Source of the DNA: Hypomesus transpacificus
Taxonomy: Eukaryota; Chordata; Actinopteri; Osmeriformes; Osmeridae
NCBI RefSeq assembly: GCF_021917145.1
Contig: NC_061074.1
Location: 5,527,837-5,591,836, forward strand
Direction of reading: 5' to 3'
DNA: 64,000 nt
This document shows, piece by piece, positions 23,001 through 33,558 of this stretch; positions within the stretch are counted from its first letter, which is position 1, and each line of letters opens with the position of its first letter. A program made the position numbers and the translations under genes. The notes under the pieces were generated by a model. It searched no databases. It was not told the DNA's origin and worked only from the letters and a program-made list of their open reading frames with translations.

Positions 23001-25362
23001 CAGGGAAGGCTAACACTCACAGTCTTCCCAAGGAGCCAAACATTCAACAGGCATGGCTGCTGTTGTCTACGAGAAGATTCCGGCGAAGTTCGACACTCAA
23101 TCATTCATTTGCTCTGAACATTTCACCCAAGACAGTTTTGACAACCTTGGACAATTTCAAGCAGGATATGCTAGGAAGCTGAACCTGGAAAGATGTGCTG
23201 TTCCAACCGTATGCTCATTGCAACCGCAAGCTATAAGGACAGTATGATGTTGTGTTAACAGTTATTAGCAATGCTAACGTTTCCTGTATAGCATACCAGG
23301 TAGAATGCTAAATACGTTTCTACACACATCAAATGACTCTAGCTAGACTAGCTGCTTATTGCTAACGCCTGTCTAGGTAATCTATTTGAAAGAACTGGAG
23401 AAAGGCAGGTTTTAGATACAGGATACGTTAGCATTGCTACTAACTGTTACTAGTAACACCTAGACTGTAGGCATGTAAACAAGTTTGGCTTGCTAGTTGA
23501 CGCGAGCATAGAATGTGTGATAATTTAGCCTAGTTTTTGGCAATGGGGCTAACGTTGATTCATGTTCCTGACTGTTTCATTCCAATAAATAACCTGTGTA
23601 ATGAAAATCTACAATTCACGATGCATGTTTGTCCAGATCTTTGTCATGTTATTTTACAGCAAGATATCTAGAGCTAGCTTAGCTAGCTAACTGAAGCTGA
23701 GTAGAATCACGATATGGTTTGGTTGCTAAGCTGTAGCCTAACGTTCTACCCACCTAAGTCAATCCAGTTTGCTTCAACAACAGAAGTGGAAACAAGTAAT
23801 GTTATCATTTCAAATGATATATAGTCAATCTTTTGAAAACAGTGTTGTGTAGACACAATAGATTTATTTGCGCGTTTTTATTTCAAGTCTCCAACTTTGG
23901 TGTTTCAGCGAGTGCTGCTGTTGGCCGTGTTGCGTTTTTGCTCCCAGCTTCACTCGTTGATAACCAACCAATCAGCGCGCAGCTTATCTAAATATTAATG
24001 AGCATACCATAAAAGGAGAAAAGCTAGTGTTTTTTCCCGGGAACATTTCAGAGGATCTGTCAGAGGGCATAGAACAGCACCCGGGCCATTTTCAACCCAA
24101 CCAATGTTACATACCCTATTCGGAGACCTTAAGGAACAGTGTGAAATACCCCAAAAAAACAGTCAATTGCCCCTTTAACTGATCACGTGTGAATGACTCG
24201 TCACTGATTTTTTTTACTGAGTTGTCCCCAGCCTCACCTCTGAAGGCATAGATTGAGCCATTTTTCATCTGCATGAAAGAGTCAAAGGGCCGGCCGCTAC
24301 AAGCCTCTGCATCTGGGTCTGGAGCTTTGGTGGTGGTCACTCTCTCTGTGGTCGTGACAGGGGCTGTCGTTGGTTCTGGGGTTGCCAGATTTGGTCTCAA
24401 TAAAATTTCCCTCCTGGGATCTTTCTTAGTTGTCAGGACATTTACTTTGATATGTGACTTCACAGTTGTGGGGACGTTCAGTCGGACGTGGGACTCTGCT
24501 GTTGGATCTTGGGGTGGCCGAGATTCCTCCTGTGTATCAGGGACTTTGATAGCTGAAAGAGCTGTGGTTGCCTTTGTTACTGGGGAGGCCTGTGTGGCAG
24601 GAGTAGTAGAGAAAGCAACCACACTGTCATAGCGTCTTGGCCCATGTTGATGGCCTGAATAGCCAGAGTCAACGGTTGGGGTATGGTTGATGGTGGCAAT
24701 AGGTGTGGGGGTGCTGTCAAGAGACTCCTCGTCGTCTTCAGCAAAGACAAATGTGTCTCCTCGAGCTGAATAGACAAAACATTATATCAGTAACACTTAA
24801 AGAGAAAACTCAGCATTCTATTCAGATCAACATGACCAAGAGTGGATCTTTGTAAAGGTACAAGACAAGGTTCTTACTTCTCATACGACATGCCGTCTCA
24901 TAGTCCAAGCAGCAGCTCTTGTAATACCGACACATGGAGTCACATTGGCAGCTCTTCTGAGCGTCAAAGCCGTTCTCACAGCGGCCCATGCAAGACTCTA
25001 AGACGGTGCAGACATGAATGAGTTCGCTGACAAAAGTTGGATTGAGACAGGGACCTGTACAACATGTTGATCACATCACTTGTGATTCCAGTGTATCATA
25101 CAATGAGTATAAGGGAATAAGGATGTGATATACCATTCTCTGTCACATATGTTAGGAGCATCAAAGGAATCACCAAGTAATTCTTGTAAAAAACAATTTA
25201 ATAAACAGCTTTTTTTCTTAATTTCTGCCTTCATTTGGATCCTGTCAATGTAAAGACAACAACACAATTTTCTTTTTAAACAGACTAAAAATTAATGGAC
25301 TTACCCTCTGCAGCAAATGCAGTGGCCAATGTGGCTACCAGCAGAATCAGCCCCAACTTCAT
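20034..25362 (-). CDS. vtn: Vitronectin with expanded tandem-repeat region
   Basis: Vitronectin is a secreted plasma and matrix glycoprotein that binds integrins, PAI-1, heparin and the terminal complement complex. Minus-strand exons in gene order: 25305-25362, 24878-24997, 24238-24765, 22281-22420, 21827-21983, 21393-21545, 20530-21237 and 20034-20155. They join to 661 residues (human 478). Exon 1 is a signal peptide (MKLGLILLVATLATAFAA). Exon 2 is a somatomedin B domain with eight Cys (CMGRCENGFDAQKSCQCDSM). An RGD integrin motif follows at residues 61-63 (TRGDTFVFAEDD). Exon 3 encodes a Thr/Pro-rich linker. Hemopexin-like repeats start at FDSFMQMKNGSIYAFRG. Exon 7 has WGQQ repeats and seven 11-residue repeats of GFAERGMDMGQ where mammals have a basic heparin-binding stretch. 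Fish may have two vtn genes; I cannot say which this is. Confidence 0.93.
20759..20989 (-). repeat. vtn: 33-bp coding tandem repeat, seven copies, in vtn exon 7
   Basis: Units start every 33 bases at 20759, 20792, 20825, 20858, 20891, 20924 and 20957. On the minus strand each encodes 11 residues, consensus GFAERGMDMGQ. The two end units diverge (SMAERGMDMGQ at the start, GFAERGMDMRL at the end) and the inner units are nearly identical, as expected from recent expansion by slippage or unequal exchange. The exact multiple of three keeps the frame open. Confidence 0.95.
21010..21080 (-). repeat. vtn: 12-bp coding repeat (WGQQ) in vtn exon 7
   Basis: Plus-strand TTGCCCCCATTG-type units are repeated about five times. 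On the minus strand they encode QQWGQQWGQQWGQQRGQQWG, just N-terminal to the 11-residue repeats. Both arrays sit in the linker before the last hemopexin segment. Confidence 0.88.
22599..24174 (+). mobile_element. Kolobok-type non-autonomous transposon with THAP exon, copy A, in vtn intron 3
   Basis: The 1,576-bp element lies between TTAA duplications (22595-22598 and 24175-24178). It has perfect 15-bp terminal inverted repeats starting AGGGGCAATTGACTG. A TTAA target, AG-starting ends and a THAP domain together point to the Kolobok superfamily. No DDE transposase core is visible in the remaining sequence, so it is probably an internally deleted derivative moved in trans. It is about 95% identical by eye to copy B (45692-47336), with a 58-bp indel. 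The THAP frame is antisense to vtn. Confidence 0.85.
22964..23247 (+). pseudogene. THAP domain fragment in Kolobok copy A, one frameshift
   Basis: The first frame reads [20 protein letters not shown] and then NIQQAWLLL. The next frame continues [20 protein letters not shown] and then [17 protein letters not shown] and AVPTV. Together they supply the C2CH zinc ligands of a THAP domain (CxxxxC ... CSEH) and the AVP box. The frame changes at about 23062 (CTGTTGTC), consistent with loss of one T. The fragment ends just before a GTATGA that could be a splice donor. Copy B has the same shift. Confidence 0.8.
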
Positions 25363-27254
25363 GCTGTTTCACTTGAGAATAAGAATGTAGTGAAAGGTGG
25401 ACATGCAAGGCTCCTGGGCTGTGGACAACTAATCAATGGCCACTGGTCATTGAACCTTTCTGTATGTTGACTTAAACTTTGTTTGAACAGGTCTGCTTAA
25501 GCAATTACTTCGTAGAATGAGAAGGGCACAGTGAAAAGTGAAATCTTTGTGGGTTTGAATTTTCCCTTTCCTTGAGGAAGAAGTTGCTCTCTTTGATTGA
25601 AGTAATTTGTTAATTAAGATAATTAAACATAAAATGGTCACCCTAAAGACATAATGTGGGCAGTGTGTCTTGACTACCCACCAAGAAGGATCTCATTCAC
25701 AAGGAAAGTCTACAACAGCATTGCTCAGAGCTCTCTTCTCGCTACAACTTCTGCTGTAAAACTATTTATCCTGATACACACTGGTTTAACACTCTGAAGT
25801 GACATGTAATCTGGAAAGGATTGACTAAACTCACTCTGGCAACAAAGTAGGTCAGTGCAGTTCCATTTGTTTTGCTATGGGGGTAGAGTGGTGGATAGGT
25901 ATTACGTAAAACTATGACCGGCTCCAGCTACAGAATTTAAAAATAAACATGATAATGAGAAAAGACTGACTTTGCAGAGCAAAACTGTAACAGAGGTCTA
26001 GACTTTCAGTTAAAGCTGGACTGTAGTTGTAAACTAAACACAAACACAAAATAACAATTAAAATCACCCGTAAAGTTACTCTTTTCCAACACATGACTCA
26101 ATCTTAGAGTTTGAACTTATTTTCTCCATTTGTGCTTCAATAATCAATGCCTGGTTTTGGTGCTGATAAGCAGGGCGGGTCATTGGGTTTTGGGGTCCCT
26201 AAACAAAGATAGTGTAGGGGGCCCTTTGATTGGCAAAATATTTTTTTACTAATGGGTTAAAAAAAAAAAGGGGGGGGGGGCAAACCAATGTTTATAAACT
26301 ATAGTTTGTTTATTGGTTCGGGGCCGAACCAAGTTACGCTGTATACTGTAGAACAAAGCAAACCATTGCATGCAACTATTTAAAAGAAGCACATCTTGAA
26401 CAATTCAAAAGCGTTTTTGTGTGTATTCGTTATCGTGCATTGTACAGCGAATTTCGACTATTGTCGTTTATTGTTGCTGGTGGTCCATATGCAACCACGA
26501 GAGGGCAGGGTGAGGGCTCTTGATGCTGAGGGAGACAAAGTCTACTATACGTAAAGGCGATGGGCGGAAGATGCTCGAAGATGCTGTTGAGGGAAAGAGA
26601 AAATGCTGGGGTTATTTTAAGAAAACTGTTATGAATATTAGTGTCCATCAAGAACGTGAGACTATTCAGCGGAAAAGGGAATGTGAAGGAGGCATGTTAT
26701 GATGAACAGTGCTTCGTTGTTTTGGTAGCCTCAATTTATGCGGACGAGGGACACAACAATCGAGCTGTGTATAATAATAACCAACTCCTCCGGAAAACGT
26801 CATCCGGTGCAAATAGTCTTTCAAAGACGAGACGTCTGTTTATTTTAAACACATCACTGGCTAAAGGCATCTTATTTCGGATGTAGGTTTTGTGTAGCTG
26901 TTCGTCTTGAGTTTTTTGACGGTTTGATCCGAATAGGTTCTGAGACTGAAGAGGAGAGGGCATTTAGAGTCAAGTGCTAAAGTGTGCCAATATTGCAAGA
27001 TGTGTAAGTCTTTCTCCTTTGTTTTCAAGGACCACATCCGTGATGATGCAATTTGGTGCAAGCTGTCATTGTAATGAATGCTACGGTTTAGAGGACAACT
27101 CTGTCTCGGTGGATTTGGTTTGAGTGTAGGCCTTAAACACTTAGTTCACTGCCTAACAGTACCTTTCTCTTAGAAACTGATTATTTGCATCAGTTACAGA
27201 GTATTGATTGGGTTCTGCGAATAGCCCTCATACCCTGACAGACATATTCAGTAG
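25363..27254. other. Head-to-head vtn / sarm1 intergenic region
   Basis: About 1.9 kb separates the divergent start codons. I see no coding exon. A run of A then G (26268-26280) and a GC-rich segment near 26165-26240 (CAGGGCGGG...GGGGGCCC) may be a decayed hAT-type MITE, but I could not define both ends. Short frames near 26430-26960 match nothing I know. Confidence 0.55.
25609..25628. promoter_or_regulatory. vtn: Possible HNF1-like site upstream of vtn
   Basis: GTTAATTAAG followed by ATAATTAAAC, about 250 bases upstream of the vtn start codon, loosely resembles the HNF1 palindrome GTTAATNATTAAC with wider spacing. Liver expression of vitronectin makes this plausible, but the match is weak. 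Confidence 0.2.
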
Positions 27255-30200
27255 ATGCTCATATCCCTAACCGTTTTCCTTTGGAGGCTCTATCGACATT
27301 TATTCATGTTCAGCTCCGAAAGACTCTCAGTTCCGGAGTATGTCAGCCGTCTGCAGACCCGGAGGTCTGGCACCTCGGACCCAAAAGCGGTCTCGCCAGG
27401 TATCCATGCAGACGTCCAGGCGGTATTGGATTCTTCTCTCCCATCGCTGCGCTCCGCTATTAAAACATTAAAATCTGCCAAAGATACCTCGGATTTGGAC
27501 GAGACCCGCAGGGCGATAGCAGAGATATACCAATTAGTGGAGGAGGCCTGGGTTTTACCTACAGTGGGCCGTCAGGTGGCTGAGGACATGTGCAACCGAA
27601 TAAGGCTAGATGGAGGACTGGAGTTGCTCTTGCAGCTTCTCCTGACACCTGCTGTGGAAATCACCTACGAGTCTGCCAAGCTACTGGAGCAGATCCTGGT
27701 GTCTGAGAACAGGTGTCTAAATACATTTGCTATCTGACCTGTACACAAAAATGCCTGTGTTAGTACCTCCTCCTGAAATAAGGTGTATAGTATGCTTACT
27801 AAAACCTCATCTGCTGCATGTTTTAATATGTTTACAAAATCCTGAGTTGCTCATGTTAAAAAAGGTTTAATGGTGCCACTGTATGTGTTTCCTTTTGTTT
27901 CTAGAGATTATGTGGCAAGAATGGGCCTTGGGGTCATTCTCAACCTGACACGAGAACAGAAGGATGCTCAGCTCGCTCGCAGTGTGTCCGGGATCCTTGA
28001 GCACATGTTCAAACACACGGAGGAGACGTCAGTTCAGCTCATCGCCAACGGTGGTCTGGACGCACTTCTGTTCTGGTGCCGAGGCACTGACCCCACTGTG
28101 CTTCGCCACTGCGCCGTGGCCCTCGCCAACTGTGCCATGTACGGCGGCCACCGCTGCCAGCGGTTGATGATAGAGAAACAGGCTGCGGAGTGGCTTTTCC
28201 CTTTAGCCTTTTCCAAAGAGGATGAGCTTATTCGTTTCCATTCGTGCTTGGCCGTCGCCGTGCTAGCAGCTAACCGGGAAATTGAGAAAGAGGTTGTTAA
28301 GTCTGGGACTTTGGAGTTGGTGGAGCCGTTTATCGCATCGTTGGACCCGGATGAGTTTGCCCGCAGCTTGCTGGACAGCGAGCACAGCATGCAGGGACGC
28401 ACCGCGGCAGACCTGCAGCAGCTCCTGCCCCTGCTGGATGGGACCAGGCTGGAGGGGAAGTGCATAGCTGCCTTCTATCTGTGTGTCGAGACCAGCATCA
28501 AGTCACGCCAGCGCAACACCAAGGTAGACCATGTCACAAATGAACCAGTTGTAAAAGACTTATTTACCCGTTACATGACAGGTTGTTTGTGACTGGCTCT
28601 GTGGGGAAATTACATGAGAATACAATGAAATTGAACCATTTTTACTGTGTCTCCCCCCTCCCCCAGATATTCCAGGAGATTGGTGCGGTCCAGAGCCTGA
28701 AGAGGATTGTCATGTATTCTAGTAACGGGACAGCCTGTGCCCTGGCCAAGCGGGCCCTGTCTGCGATGGATGAGGATGTGCCGAGGCGTATCCTGTCATC
28801 CGTTCCTAACTGGAAGAGTGGGGAGGTGCAAACCTGGCTCCAGCAAGTTGGCTTTAGTGCCTATAGTGACCGCTTCCAGGTTTGTGTTGAGCGGGTGTTC
28901 ATGTGAATGCTACCTGTATGTAAGAACCTAAAGGACAGAGGAAACATTTGAACCGTGAGATCCAGTCTTCCTAACAGGCCCCAGAAAATAAAGCCAATGC
29001 TTGATTTCCCTTCTAGTGGAAGTATCAAAAATGCTTGCTTTAAATGTGATAAATGTGATCATCTAACACCACTCCACTATGTCTCTGCATATGTAGGAGC
29101 TACAAGTGGATGGAGACCTATTGTTGAATATCACAGACCAGGATCTGAGTGCTGACTTGGGCATGACCACAGGACTCACACGCAAGAGGTCAATCTCTGA
29201 TTTAATCTCGAGTCTAGCCTGGGCTGCAGTAAAGGACTGATGGGGGAGATTCTATCTCAGAATTCAGTTACCCGTCTGTGATCCTATATGTCAGTATGGA
29301 CATGTGGAAGATTGACTTCATTGTGTACTTCAGTTGTGTTTCCAATTTACCCTCTCCCCTACCACTCTGCCATGTCCATCAGGTTCCTCAGAGACTTGCG
29401 CGTGCTGAAGACCTACGCCAACTACTCCACATGTGACCCCAACAACATGGCCGACTGGCTTGCGGAAGTGGACCCACGCTTCCGCCAGTACACCTACGGC
29501 CTGGTGCAGTCGGGCGTTGACCGCAACAGCCTCCTCCACCTCACCGACCAGCAGCTCTCTTCTGACTGTCACATAGAGAACGGTGTCCACCGTGCCCGGA
29601 TCTTGGCAACCATGCATCAGCCTTTCAAACCCTGCCTGACTGACGCCCAACCACCCGGACCAGACGTGTTTATCAGTTACAGAAGGACTACTGGGTCTCA
29701 ACTGGCCAGGTTAGGACTGAGGACTGAGGGGGAGGACGGGGAGCAGGGACACGTGGAAGGTTTCTGGGGAGAGGCGTAGGATGTAGGGATGAGAGGAAAG
29801 AGAAGGGTTATCTTGAAGTTTCTGGAACGCCCTGCTACTTTATCTGATCTCTCTTTCTCTCTCTCCCTCAGCCTGTTGAAGGTGCACCTTCAGGTGAGAG
29901 GATTCAGCGTCTTTATTGACGTTGAGAAACTGGAGGCAGGCAAATTTGAGGACAAGCTTATTCAGAGTGTGCAGCGGGCACGTAACTTCATCTTGGTGCT
30001 ATCTGCCAACGCCCTTGACAAATGCATCGGTGACACAGGCATGAAGGACTGGGTGCACAAGGTCAAATGCATGTCTTGACATTTCATGTCTATATGTAGG
30101 CAGTTAATGTGTTTGTGTCTGTGTAGACATTCCATGTTCACTTAGTTGACTTATTGCTATTTGATCAAACCCGCAGGAGATTGTCACTGCCCTGGGAGGA

Positions 30201-30651
30201 AAAAAGAACATAGTTCCTGTTACAGATAACTTTGTGTGGCCTGACCCCAACTGTCTGCCTGAGGACATGAGAACCATTCTCAACTTTAATGGCATCAAGT
30301 AAGTCACAGAGAGATTACAAAAGGCTGAGTTGATCTTTCCTTTTGTGCTCAACAAATCATGAAATAAAGTGTTACTGGAAGGAATGTTTATTACTAGAGA
30401 AAGGTCATTTTAAAAGTAAGAAAATATTATGTTTGTAATAGTTATGCAAAATACCACTTTCCCTCAGCACCAATAGGTTCAATATCAGGTCCAACTGTCA
30501 ATCACTTCTCTCCTGTCTCACCTGTCCACCCAGGTGGTCTCACGAGTACCAGGAAGCCACCATTGAGAAGATCCTGCGCTTTCTTAAAGGCAACACCAAT
30601 CAAAACCAGATCGACTGCCCCGAGAGCTCAAAGGGGTCCAAGCAAAAGTAG
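27255..30651 (+). CDS. sarm1: Sterile alpha and TIR motif-containing protein 1 (NAD+ hydrolase)
   Basis: SARM1 cleaves NAD+ to nicotinamide and ADPR or cADPR and drives axon degeneration; it is autoinhibited as an octamer. Exons: 27255-27712, 27905-28523, 28667-28879, 29097-29188, 29383-29709, 29872-30061, 30177-30298 and 30534-30651. They join to 712 residues (human 724). The N-terminus [17 protein letters not shown] resembles the mitochondrial-targeting start of other SARM1 proteins, which supports the chosen ATG. ARM repeats fill residues about 50-400 ([18 protein letters not shown]). SAM1 is about 405-475 ([19 protein letters not shown]) and SAM2 about 480-545 ([20 protein letters not shown]). 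TIR starts near 553 ([16 protein letters not shown]). The catalytic glutamate (human E642) is residue 634 in DWVHKEIVTAL, the first codon of exon 7. The exon 4 donor (GTCAAT) is weak. Confidence 0.96.
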
Positions 30652-33558
30652 ACACAGAGTTACAAAACTCTGTCTAAGAGATGGCATAAAACAATTGTCT
30701 GTCAATGATTCCAAAAAGAGAATTGTCTTGGTTACCTCTACACCTAGCCCCACCCCTGTGCATGTCACAACAAGGCTGTTATATGCTAATTATGTTGCAG
30801 TATATGCTAATGACAAAGAGCTATTCACCCTCAGCCACAGACCCAATATAAATGTTACTATAGTCCAATTAAAGAAATTAATGGGTATTCAGATGTTGTT
30901 ATATCTATCCTCTAGGCCCAGAGCTTTTAGACACCATGCTTAGCCCTGTGGTTTAACTGCAAGCTGGGTAATCAGGATATAGGGACCATATAGGGAGTCT
31001 TCCTGGGGTCCTTCTATTCACACAAAACATTATGAAAATTGTACAATTTACTATGATTTTGTCAACAATAAGTGTATTAAAAAGTCTGAACTATGGTAAT
31101 GAAATATGTGTGATCAGGTCAACTGTTTTTCTCAGGAAATAAACAGTCTAACATTATGTTAGCTAACTCTGGGTGACAGCCAGCATTATCCATTTTGACT
31201 CTCCATTCCTGACTGCTATGTCATTTTATGTAACATTGCAGCTAGAAGTGTTAACAACAAATTTATATCGCATTTCTTTATCAGTTTTTATTTGCCTTAA
31301 AGGTACAAGTCTCTTGTGTTCCAATTACAAAAAATGCTGTGTGTGCACACGGTTTCATTTCATTTGTTTCCTGTCATAGTGCTGAAATGAAAGCCAGCAT
31401 GCTTCTTGGCTCATTTCTGGGATATGATGGAAAGCAAGTGGAGTCATCTTATGCAGTGACTGGACATGGGGCCTCAAGGGTGGTTGCAGTTAGTTTAATC
31501 CAGCTAAGTATACGGAATCTACACGGAACATCATAGATTCCTTATAAACAAACTTGATACAGACCATCCAGCAAGCCTAGGGCAACATCAACAGTTTAAT
31601 TGCTTCTTTCTCCTAGACTCTCACTGTTCCAAGAACATCTGGCTTCAGAACACCTAAAGATACCTTGAGGTGTTGCTTTTCAGGATTAGTCAATCAGTCT
31701 CGTAAAAGAAAGCCGCAATATGTTGTAAAACATTGTTTAAGTTAACCACATAATATTTACTGTACCTGTGGTTCCCTTGTTCAGGGTATAATTACGAGTC
31801 CTTGATAGTTGTTAACCTGCCTGAGTTGGTCAATATTTGTATTGGAGCCGCCAAGTACAGAAGTAACAGCCAGCACTATCCCACTACAATGATTTATCTT
31901 ATCAATGCAGCAACCAAACACCTGTCTAAATAATGTCTGTGAAATATCTGTAAAAACAAAACATCCTACTCCTTCTATGATAAGAAGCATTATCTGATTA
32001 GTAGTAAATGTGATTAAAGTATGCAAAGATTTATGGTAAATGTATAAGTCAGTAGGCTATCAGTTATTGTTCAATCAAATGATGTGTGGTGACAGGCTGA
32101 CGTTAATCCGGTCAAAAGCTGCAGAAAACTGCTCACCATTTGTAATGCCTTATGTGTGGATGTTGCTCAATACAGGTGTGCAAATATAATAAAATACATA
32201 CTTTTTTTTTAACCAAATAATGATTGTATTGTTTGCAATCATTTGAAGACAAAATTAACCCTGAGTGTTCTATTTGTAGTGCAATAAATTACATTAAGGA
32301 TAGTAAATCACATTCTCGATCTCATATGCATTATTATTTTCATAATTGTTCACAGTTAAGCAAAAACACTTTAAAGTCAATTGTTAAAAATATATAAACA
32401 ATTTCAATACTTTATCAGGTAACTATAAATTAATTGCACTTGATGAAAAAATTACAAAATGTATACTGCACAGGAAAATCCAGGCCAGGAGGTTGGACCC
32501 TGAAAAGTTTCTCGCTTGACTTTCTCACACCAATCCAGAAAAATGATGTATGTAAAAAAATACTGTGTGACAGTGTTGCTGCCATTGTTAATCTATCCTC
32601 TCCCCTTGAGCCCTTTAAACCAGTTATGGAAGATCACGTTCCTTCTGATACTGTGGCCTGACCTGGTGTGTGTGAAAGAGTGTGTGTTTGCTGTGGCCTT
32701 GTGCTCCTTGGTTGTCATGTAGTTCGATAAGGGTACATCAGGGAGTTTCAGAGGGACCATCAGTATTGTCGATGGTATGGGCAGCATTGTAATTTAGTAA
32801 TCCCAGACAGCAGCAGAAAGCCAATGAAAGGCCATGTGCCCAGTAATATTAATGGTTGAGTCTGGACATGTTTGACAGAGGTTGATCTATTCACTAACCT
32901 TGCAATATCATGACTGCATTATTAAATTTCACATTTGTTGGAGTTTTTTTAACGCTTGTTTTTGGATATTGAGTATTTCTTACAAGATAAAAGCCTGAGA
33001 CCGATTTTTTTTATCAATGGGAAGTGTGGTCATCACCTGTAAGTGATTCCCTGTGCTGTAAATGCTACCACAATTTAGAAATATCAGTTTCATTACTTGA
33101 CATTTAAATCAGTCATCCCTAACAAATTACTTTTTTCTTTATCCCTCGGTTTCTATATCAGTTCAATGTTAGAGCTCAGTCAGCACTTTCTGATTTTAAA
33201 CAAGTAAAACAGGATGTGAGTGAAAATTGCATTATGATTGATTAGAAAGTATTGCCTCTGTATTTGCCTGTCAGTGCACGTTACCTTGGGATTTGAGATA
33301 AAATAAATTTATAAAAAAAGGCACACAATCTCTGTCTCACATTACAAGATATACAGTACTGTTTCAGTCAATGTATGTAATGTCAGTCAAGGGGTTTGGG
33401 TTCTTTGGTTGTCGCTGCTACAGAATACCCCCTTTGTGGAATCTAATAACGGTCTGCTGACTTTCCGAGAGCTACTTTAGTGAAACGACAGTTGGAAGCC
33501 ATAAAAAGATAGCTTTTCTTTCTCTTTGATGTGTCTTTGATTCCTTGATTTTTCACAG
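30652..33558. other. Convergent sarm1 / slc46a1 3' UTRs and spacer
   Basis: About 2.9 kb lies between the sarm1 stop and the slc46a1 stop. It is AT-rich with no recognisable exon, RNA gene or element with defined ends. A sarm1 poly(A) signal candidate lies at 31138-31143. Confidence 0.55.
31138..31143 (+). terminator. sarm1: Candidate sarm1 poly(A) signal
   Basis: AATAAA lies about 490 bases after the sarm1 stop codon. Other signals further on are possible. Confidence 0.45.

Noticed and set aside
22958-23247. A host THAP gene inside vtn intron 3
   Set aside because: It lies within a TTAA-flanked element with inverted ends, a second copy is 23 kb away, and both share a frameshift.
26160-26345. 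Possible second hAT-type MITE (CAGGGCGGG start, A/G homopolymers)
   Set aside because: I could not find a matching opposite end or flanking duplication, so I leave it unclassified.
26430-26963. Short frames on both strands in the vtn-sarm1 spacer
   Set aside because: None resembles a known domain and no consistent splice signals join them.
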